NCBI GenBank assembly: GCA_947623795.1
Contig: CANQHS010000045.1
Location: 1-6,480, forward strand
Origin: an uncultured Clostridia bacterium
GTDB lineage: Bacteria; Bacillota; Clostridia; Christensenellales; UBA1242
Reading direction: 5' to 3'
DNA: 6,480 nt
Numbering within the stretch: position 1 is the stretch's first letter; the number at the start of each line of letters is the position of its first letter. This document shows, piece after piece, positions 1-3,850 of the stretch. The notes under the pieces are model-generated. The model saw only the letters and a program-made list of their open reading frames with translations, did no database searches and was not told where the DNA came from. A program made the translations under genes and the position numbers.

Positions 1-103
1 CGGACAAGCCATCCTTGACCCCTTCAACAAGGCTGGCTATCGCCTGCGGCTGGTCGCCCGTTGGCTTGTATTTGGAAACTAATTCAAATTTTCTATATTC
101 CAT
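1..103 (-). CDS. uvrB: UvrB, excinuclease ABC subunit B (N-terminal 34 codons only; runs off the left edge)
   Basis: UvrB is the DNA helicase-like subunit of nucleotide excision repair. UvrA loads it onto damaged DNA, and it then recruits the UvrC nuclease. Only the first 34 residues are visible. They start MEYRKFELVSKYKPTGDQPQ and continue AIASLVEGVKDGLS, matching the conserved UvrB N-terminus (FxLVSxYKPTGDQPxAIxxLVEG) that lies just before the Walker A loop. The ATG at 103-101 is chosen because the conserved sequence begins a few residues later and because a weak AGTAGG ribosome site sits 5 nt upstream. The ATG follows the TAG of the preceding gene by 6 nt, so uvrB is the third gene of an operon and is probably translationally coupled. 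The helicase motifs and C-terminal domain lie outside the window. Identification is from remembered family sequence; the short length is the only reason for caution. Confidence 0.93.
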   Translation of the reverse strand, partial: MEYRKFELVSKYKPTGDQPQAIASLVEGVKDGLS

Positions 104-114
104 AAGGGCCTACT
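104..114 (-). promoter_or_regulatory. Weak ribosome binding site of uvrB overlapping the upstream stop codon
   Basis: Read on the minus strand, AGTAGG (114-109) contains the TAG stop of the preceding gene (112-110) and lies 5 nt before the uvrB ATG. It is a poorer Shine-Dalgarno than the others in this window, so uvrB translation probably relies on ribosomes terminating on the upstream gene. Confidence 0.55.
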
Positions 115-469
115 TTAATATCAAGCGGATTATGACACCAATTAATGCACCAACTGCCGCGAAAAGGCAAGTTCGCCCAAACAGCAACCAAAAGTTGCGC
201 TTGTTGTTGCTAAGTTCTCTATGAAACCCCTCGCCCTTGATTTTAAGCGATACGCAATAAACCGGGCTGCCTTTTTTATCCGACTTGAAAAGTTCAATGT
301 AGTTATCGTAGCTTAAATTGGTCATAATTTTTTCCAACTCGTCAGGGAACATGACATATTTGTCCGCCACATAAGATATTATTTCGCGTGGCGAAACAAG
401 ACAAGATTTTTTACCTTGACATCTGCTATAAACATATTCCATAACATATTTTTCTTTAAAAGTTAACAT
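110..469 (-). CDS. Small putative winged-helix protein with C-terminal membrane helix, immediately upstream of uvrB
   Basis: This 119-residue protein does not match a family I can name. Residues about 4-85 look like a winged-helix fold: a helix at 4-18, a short helix at about 26-36, a candidate recognition helix at about 43-54 (DELEKIMTNLSYDNYIEL), then a beta wing ending in YCVSLKIKGEGF (71-82). A basic linker (KR near 90) leads into a hydrophobic segment at about 93-117 that looks like a single membrane helix, leaving the N-terminal domain in the cytoplasm. It resembles the protein encoded at 475-837 in length, domain order and the motif YI-(5-6 residues)-D...YC-x-SL-x-x-K, so the two are probably tandem duplicates. 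It begins 5 nt after that gene and ends 6 nt before uvrB, so all three should share one transcript. The start is supported by an AAGGA site. DNA binding is inferred from predicted fold only; a protein-protein adaptor role is equally possible. Confidence 0.85.
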   Translation of the reverse strand: MLTFKEKYVMEYVYSRCQGKKSCLVSPREIISYVADKYVMFPDELEKIMTNLSYDNYIELFKSDKKGSPVYCVSLKIKGEGFHRELSNNKRNFWLLFGRTCLFAAVGALIGVIIRLILK

Positions 470-478
470 AATCCTTAA
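470..478 (-). promoter_or_regulatory. Ribosome binding site (AAGGA) overlapping the upstream stop codon
   Basis: On the minus strand the sequence TAAGGATT ATG places an AAGGA Shine-Dalgarno partly inside the TAA stop (477-475) of the preceding gene, 2-3 nt before the ATG at 469. The overlap of stop and ribosome site points to translational coupling between the two small paralogous genes. The spacing is short, so initiation may depend on re-initiating ribosomes. Confidence 0.6.
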
Positions 479-837
479 ATTAAATAGAAGAATATAACAA
501 GAGCCAGCATCGTGCCTATGAAAGACGCCAAAATTGTGAATAGATAACTAAGACAGGGGAAAGGTTGCTTTTTCGTTCGCGTTTTTGTTTCTTGCTCCAA
601 ACAAATTCTCGCTTTTGGAAGAAGAGAATAGCAATAAGTGTTGTCCTCGCTAAACTTGATGTTGATGTATTCTTGCTTTTCCAAAAAATCAATAATCTGC
701 CTAACGCTTTCGCTGTCGTATTGCGATTTTTGTGTCAATGCGTTCAACACATCGTCCACCGTTATAACCTTGTAGGCACTCCCCTCACTTAACTTATTTA
801 ATGCTTTCAAAACGGCTGTTGTCTTTTTATCTAACAT
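475..837 (-). CDS. Small putative winged-helix protein with C-terminal membrane helix, first gene of the uvrB operon
   Basis: This 120-residue protein is of unknown function. Residues 3-80 read like a winged helix: helix 1 at about 4-17, a second helix at 26-35 (VDDVLNAL), a candidate recognition helix at 41-55 (DSESVRQIIDFLEKQEYI) and a wing with YCYSLLPK at 68-75. A charged linker (TKTRTKK, 84-90) precedes a strongly hydrophobic stretch at about 96-120 that runs to the last residue, predicted to be one membrane helix with no outside domain. It aligns with the next gene (110-469) over its full length, with low identity but shared landmarks: the ML start, the helix pattern, EYI/NYI, YCxSL, and the terminal membrane helix. 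It is preceded by AGGAG and an extended -10 promoter. No enzyme motif is visible. Whether it binds DNA and whether it affects uvrB expression are inferences. Confidence 0.85.
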   Translation of the reverse strand: MLDKKTTAVLKALNKLSEGSAYKVITVDDVLNALTQKSQYDSESVRQIIDFLEKQEYINIKFSEDNTYCYSLLPKARICLEQETKTRTKKQPFPCLSYLFTILASFIGTMLALVIFFYLI

Positions 838-842
838 AAATA

Positions 843-878
843 CTCCTACATTATACCATTTAGAAATATTTTTTGCAA
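843..878 (-). promoter_or_regulatory. Extended -10 sigma-A promoter and ribosome site of the uvrB operon
   Basis: On the minus strand, TTGCAA (878-873, 4 of 6 to consensus) is followed after 17 nt by a perfect TATAAT (855-850) preceded by TGG, giving the extended -10 form TGnTATAAT. An AGGAG ribosome site (847-843) lies 5 nt before the ATG at 837. Because the -10 ends only 12 nt before the start codon, the predicted transcript start (about 843-841) falls on or after the ribosome site. The transcript may therefore be nearly leaderless, or a second upstream promoter may be used. Confidence 0.6.
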
Positions 879-929
879 ACTTTTAATAAATATTTGTTTT
901 GAATTTATATAAATCCACGAAAAAAAGAG

Positions 930-965
930 AAAATTTTTAAAATTTTTGAAAAATTGTAAAATTCG
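930..965 (+). promoter_or_regulatory. A/T-tract block upstream of the lipoprotein promoter (UP-element-like)
   Basis: Two exact tandem copies of AAAATTTTT (930-938 and 939-947) are followed by related GAAAAATTG and TAAAATTCG units, giving a repeat of about 9 nt that ends directly before the -35 box at 967. Alternating A and T tracts just upstream of -35 are typical of UP elements that contact the RNA polymerase alpha subunit and of intrinsically bent DNA. The role is inferred from position and composition. The block could equally influence the divergent operon. Confidence 0.45.
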
Positions 966-966
966 C

Positions 967-1005
967 TTGACTTCAGGGGGGGGGTGCTATTATTTTTTGT
1001 GGAGG
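967..1005 (+). promoter_or_regulatory. Lipoprotein-gene promoter with a nine-G tract in the spacer, plus ribosome site
   Basis: A TTGACT -35 box (967-972, 5 of 6) and a TATTAT -10 box (988-993, 5 of 6, preceded by TGC as an extended -10) are separated by 15 nt, of which nine are an unbroken G run (976-984). The predicted transcript start is near 1000, directly before a strong GGAGG ribosome site (1001-1005) and 7 nt from the ATG. The spacer is 2 nt shorter than the 17 nt optimum, so gain of G residues by slippage would be expected to raise transcription and loss to lower it. The boxes are seen directly; variability is inferred by analogy to homopolymer-spacer promoters such as meningococcal porA. 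Confidence 0.65.
976..984 (+). repeat. Homopolymeric G tract (G9)
   Basis: Nine consecutive G residues occur in an otherwise very AT-rich intergenic region. No comparable G or C run was seen elsewhere in the window. Its place between the -35 and -10 boxes of the lipoprotein promoter makes it a candidate contingency (slipped-strand mispairing) locus. The exact length may also be affected by sequencing error. Confidence 0.9.
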
Positions 1006-1012
1006 ATAAAAA

Positions 1013-1729
1013 ATGACAAAATTTAAAACAAAAAACATAATTTTGGCAACAATTGCGTGCTTATTAGCGCTTATCTCAGCAATATTTGTTCTCGCTGCAT
1101 GCGGGGAAACGGAAAAACCAAATCCTGATGCAGTGGTGAAAGACGACTTCACATGGGAAGAAACTGAAGAAATTTGGAATAAGATGCTCGAGAACATCAC
1201 AACAGCAGACAGAATTTCTGCTTCTAGTTTTGTAGTAGATGAATCTGGCGATTTGCAAGAAGAAGGAACTATCAAAATTGCAACAGATGATATATTTTAT
1301 ATTAAAAGTAGCTATGAACAATCATCTTTTGAAGAGTGGATAGTTATGGAAGAAGGTAAATTGACATATTATCAAATTAATACCAATTCTGGCGAAAAAA
1401 CCACACGCAAATTTACTCAAGGTGAAGAATTTAATAAAGCCTTGCTTGTAGCGCCTTCAATTTCTCAATTTTCTAAGGAAGTCCTTAAAGGAGTAGAACA
1501 ATATGGTGATGGGAGTTATTTAATAACAATAACCGACGAACTCCGCTCTAATCAAGAAGATACACCTCAATCTATGATTTGCGAATTCAAATTAAATGAA
1601 AATATGCAATTAGTTCAAGTTACTGTGACTGTTAACGACAAAGTTGAGGGCGTTGAGATTTATACTTATGGTTTTAATGCTGAAACAATTCCAACAAGAC
1701 CAAGCAATGTCGAGTGGGGTAGCAACTAA
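1013..1729 (+). CDS. Secreted membrane-anchored lipoprotein of unknown function
   Basis: The 238-residue product has a lipoprotein signal peptide: basic MTKFKTK, a hydrophobic core at about 9-27, and the lipobox LAAC at 27-30, so Cys30 should be lipidated and the mature protein held on the outer face of the cytoplasmic membrane. The mature part begins with an acidic linker and a helix (about 46-62, WEETEEIWNKMLENITTA). It then becomes a series of alternating strands (FVVDESG, TIKIATDDIFYIKSS, EEWIVMEEGKLTYYQI, SYLITITDE, MICEFKLNENMQLVQVTVTV), resembling the curved beta-sheet layout of LolA/LppX-like lipoproteins. That fold suggestion is only from the strand pattern, and no catalytic motif is visible. 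The protein ends in IPTRPSNVEWGSN after a possible last strand. The start is fixed by GGAGG 7 nt upstream. Tandem TAA stops and a terminator follow. It is monocistronic and convergent with the peptidase gene. A promoter G tract suggests variable expression. Confidence 0.9.
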   Translation: MTKFKTKNIILATIACLLALISAIFVLAACGETEKPNPDAVVKDDFTWEETEEIWNKMLENITTADRISASSFVVDESGDLQEEGTIKIATDDIFYIKSSYEQSSFEEWIVMEEGKLTYYQINTNSGEKTTRKFTQGEEFNKALLVAPSISQFSKEVLKGVEQYGDGSYLITITDELRSNQEDTPQSMICEFKLNENMQLVQVTVTVNDKVEGVEIYTYGFNAETIPTRPSNVEWGSN

Positions 1730-1730
1730 T

Positions 1731-1757
1731 AAAAATGCAGGGCAACCTGCATTTTTT
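1731..1757. terminator. Bidirectional intrinsic terminator with GCAA tetraloop
   Basis: The hairpin ATGCAGG (1735-1741), loop GCAA (1742-1745), CCTGCAT (1746-1752) is flanked by an A run on the left (1731-1735) and a T run on the right (1752-1757). On the plus strand it ends the lipoprotein transcript right after its TAA TAA stops. On the minus strand the A run becomes a U-tract, so it can also end the convergent peptidase transcript, whose stop codon is about 50 nt away. No other hairpin with a U-tract was seen in the 76-nt gap. Confidence 0.88.
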
Positions 1758-1805
1758 GTGCTTAATTTAAAAATTTTCTTAAAATGTGCGTTTTAAATAA
1801 AATTC

Positions 1806-3566
1806 TTAGCAATTTTTATATTCGTTTAATCTTTCTTTAATGAAGTTGAAAGCGATTTCAAAAGGCTCGTCTGTGGTTAGGTCGATATCAATTGACTTCA
1901 AAATTTCCATAAAACTTTTGTTTGTTCCGTTTTTCAAAAATTCGATATATTTTTTGCTGTAAGTTTTGTCTTTTAGAAGTTTGCTTACAATTGCTATGGC
2001 GGTTATCATGCCCGTGGAGTAGGAATAAACATAATAAGGGCGATAGAAGTGTGGAACTCGCGACCAATGATATTTTGCACAATCTGGGATAACAAGCGAT
2101 TTGTTATAATATTTTTTAAGCAGTTCATAATATTTGTTGTTCAAATCTTCATAAGTGATAGGGATTTCATTTTCAATGTTTGTGTGAACAAACAATTCCC
2201 ACTCTGTGTACAAAGTTTGGCGGAAAACTGTGCCATCAAATCTATCCAACAGTTGATGCAAATAATATTCTTTTTCATTTTTCTTGCAATTGTTAGTCAT
2301 GTAAATGCTCAACAAAATTTCGTTAACCGTGCTGGCAATTTCGGCAAGCGGAATAATTACATCGGCTTTTTCTTCTGGCTGAGCAGATAAAAAGTAAACA
2401 CTATTAATGCAATGTCCCATTTCATGCGCGAGTGTGGAAACACTGTCATAATCATATGTCCAATTCATCAAAATTATTGGCTTTGCACCATAAACATGGG
2501 TGGAGTAGCCACCGTTCGCCTTGTTTTGATTTGGCATATAATCAATTGATTTGTCGTTTAGTTTTTGTTTCACTTTTGCAATATATTCGCTGCCAAGCGG
2601 AGCGAGCGCTTTCAGCACAATTTCTTGCGCTTTTTCAACGCTAATTTTGCCGCCAATCTTTTTATCTTCGTTCATATCAATAAGCGAAAAATTTTTAAGC
2701 CCGCTCTTTTTTGCTGTGGCTTTAACAAAATCTTGCAAAACATTAAGATTTTTATTGATTGCACTAATGTTTTTATCAAAAACTTCTTTTGGAATATCGT
2801 TTGCCAACAAACACAATTCTAATTGATTTTTGTAATTTCTTAGTTTTAAATAGTCCAAATTGCAATCCATATCACCAAGCAATAAACTAGCAAAAGTTTT
2901 ATTGAACTTTTTGTAGCCATTATACATTGAATAATATGCGTTATTTCTAAGCACTCTATCTTTGCTTGAAACGCATTCAGCATAACTTGCGTTGTCAATT
3001 TTGTGTTTTCTGCCTTTGCTGTCAAGTGAGTCTTCAAATGTAAGTTCGCTGTCCGTGATAATATCAAAAATATCGCTGTTTTGATTAAAGGATTTGTTTA
3101 GTTTTGCTATAACGTCGGTTGTTTTTTCATCCAAACTATGCGGCTTAAATTTGATAATATCTTTAAAATAATTATTTAAATTTTTAAATTTTTCGTCATT
3201 AACAACTGAATTTAAAAACTTATTTGGAAGTTTGCAAATTTGCGGATATGCAAAAGCAGTTGCGCGATAGTATTTGGAAATTGCATTTTGAAAACGCGTG
3301 CTGAGTTTAAGGATTTCCGTGTTGCTATTGTCCACACTCAATGTGTTAAAAATATAGAATTGAAGTTTTTCAATTTCGTTTTCTTCCTTTTTATATTTAA
3401 AGAAATATTCATACAACTTTTCTTTGTCGCCCAATTTGCCACTATAGGTCGGCATAATTTTGGTGAGTTTGTCGATGTAGGAAAAAACTTTTCCAATTTC
3501 CTCATCGGTTTTGAACATATCTAAATCCCATTTATATTTATCTTCAATTTGGCTTCTTAATTTCAT
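1806..3566 (-). CDS. pepF: M3-family oligoendopeptidase (PepF-like zinc metallopeptidase)
   Basis: The 586-residue length is close to the roughly 600 usual for oligoendopeptidase F, a cytoplasmic zinc enzyme that cuts short peptides. The N-terminus (DKYKWDLDMF near residues 9-18) matches the family's usual opening, where a W-x-L motif precedes a helical domain. The catalytic core has HEMGH at 381-385, with His381 and His385 as zinc ligands and Glu382 as the catalytic base. AEIASTVNE (408-416) supplies Glu409 as the third zinc ligand, at the spacing expected for clan MA(E) family M3. Near the C-terminus, HFYRPYYVYSYSTG supplies the conserved tyrosine-rich substrate-binding segment. There is no signal peptide or membrane helix. 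The start is supported by GGAGGG 3 nt upstream of the ATG and by the family N-terminus. The gene is monocistronic, convergent with the lipoprotein and divergent from uvrA. It probably serves peptide recycling or nutrition; exact specificity cannot be read, and the symbol denotes the family rather than proven orthology. Confidence 0.93.
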   Translation of the reverse strand: MKLRSQIEDKYKWDLDMFKTDEEIGKVFSYIDKLTKIMPTYSGKLGDKEKLYEYFFKYKKEENEIEKLQFYIFNTLSVDNSNTEILKLSTRFQNAISKYYRATAFAYPQICKLPNKFLNSVVNDEKFKNLNNYFKDIIKFKPHSLDEKTTDVIAKLNKSFNQNSDIFDIITDSELTFEDSLDSKGRKHKIDNASYAECVSSKDRVLRNNAYYSMYNGYKKFNKTFASLLLGDMDCNLDYLKLRNYKNQLELCLLANDIPKEVFDKNISAINKNLNVLQDFVKATAKKSGLKNFSLIDMNEDKKIGGKISVEKAQEIVLKALAPLGSEYIAKVKQKLNDKSIDYMPNQNKANGGYSTHVYGAKPIILMNWTYDYDSVSTLAHEMGHCINSVYFLSAQPEEKADVIIPLAEIASTVNEILLSIYMTNNCKKNEKEYYLHQLLDRFDGTVFRQTLYTEWELFVHTNIENEIPITYEDLNNKYYELLKKYYNKSLVIPDCAKYHWSRVPHFYRPYYVYSYSTGMITAIAIVSKLLKDKTYSKKYIEFLKNGTNKSFMEILKSIDIDLTTDEPFEIAFNFIKERLNEYKNC

Positions 3567-3569
3567 ATT

Positions 3570-3610
3570 CCCTCCAAAAAAAATTTTATATCGTTTTTTA
3601 CTATTGGCAA
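3570..3610 (-). promoter_or_regulatory. Probable promoter and ribosome site of the oligoendopeptidase gene
   Basis: On the minus strand, TTGCCA (3610-3605, 5 of 6) is followed after 16 nt by TAAAAT (3588-3583, 5 of 6) and then GGAGGG (3575-3570), 3 nt before the ATG at 3566. The overlapping hexamer TATAAA (3590-3585) is an alternative -10 but would leave only 14 nt. The ribosome site is strong and clear; the promoter boxes are plausible but lie in AT-rich DNA where chance matches are common. Confidence 0.5.
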
Positions 3611-3652
3611 AATATTTCAGCTTGTTTGCAATTCAAGATATTTCCGCATTTA

Positions 3653-3688
3653 TGTCATTCTGAGCGAGCGAACGCGAGCGAAGAATCT
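3653..3688. repeat. GC-rich intergenic repeat unit of the TGTCATTCTGAGCG...AAGAATCT type
   Basis: A compact 36-nt element sits in very AT-rich spacer DNA. Its outer parts are the inverted pair ATTCT (3657-3661) and AGAAT (3682-3686). Inside are two exact direct copies of GCGAGCGAA (3664-3672 and 3674-3682) separated by one C. I recall sequences of the form GTCATTCTGAGCGAAGCGAAGAATC as recurring intergenic repeats in several bacterial genomes, and this looks like a variant with an enlarged centre. It is a single copy in this window, so being dispersed is inferred from recall, not shown. The arms are too poorly complementary for a strong hairpin, and no U-tract follows, so it is not an intrinsic terminator. 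Confidence 0.6.
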
Positions 3689-3781
3689 TGCCATAGCAAT
3701 CATATTTATTTTAAATTTAATTTATATTTTAGTCAAGTTAAATAAAGGAACAAAAACAAAAGAAATTTAAATCAAATACAC

Positions 3782-3810
3782 TTGAAAAATGTAAAAATTT
3801 TTGTTATAAT
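3782..3810 (+). promoter_or_regulatory. Consensus sigma-A promoter of uvrA
   Basis: TTGAAA (3782-3787, 5 of 6 to consensus) and a perfect TATAAT (3805-3810) are separated by the optimal 17 nt, and TGT before the -10 gives the extended form TGnTATAAT. A second TATAAA follows directly at 3811-3816. The predicted transcript start near 3817 gives a leader of about 34 nt. I found no GAAC...GTTC type LexA operator overlapping it, so SOS control is not evident from sequence. Confidence 0.8.
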
Positions 3811-3841
3811 TATAAATGAACTTTTTTTAGGACAAAATATT

Positions 3842-3847
3842 GGAGGA
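3842..3847 (+). promoter_or_regulatory. Ribosome binding site of uvrA (GGAGGA)
   Basis: GGAGGA lies 3 nt (AAT) before the ATG at 3851 and fixes the uvrA start; the conserved UvrA N-terminal sequence begins within the next few codons, so no other start is needed. Confidence 0.85.
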
Positions 3848-3850
3848 AAT

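Noticed and set aside
15..224. Plus-strand frame of 69 codons at the left edge
   Set aside because: It is antisense to the uvrB start and to the preceding small gene, with no ribosome site.
976..984. G run as a G-quadruplex
   Set aside because: It is one continuous run with no additional G tracts nearby, so an intramolecular four-tract structure is not supported.
973..1275. Open frame of 100 codons on the minus strand across the lipoprotein promoter and signal peptide region
   Set aside because: It runs antisense to a well-supported lipoprotein gene, contains the promoter G tract as a proline run, and lacks a convincing protein pattern.
2551..2826. Plus-strand frames of 85-91 codons inside the oligoendopeptidase gene
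   Set aside because: They are antisense shadows of the peptidase, rich in Phe, Ser and Lys from complementing its Lys and Glu codons, with no ribosome site or recognisable domain.
3664..3682. Two GCGAGCGAA copies as the start of a CRISPR or tandem array
   Set aside because: Only two short copies separated by one base, with no spacers and no cas genes; better explained as internal structure of a dispersed repeat.
3811..3841. Possible LexA operator or leader attenuator upstream of uvrA
   Set aside because: A single GAAC at 3819-3822 has no matching GTTC at the required spacing, and the T run at 3822-3828 has no hairpin before it.
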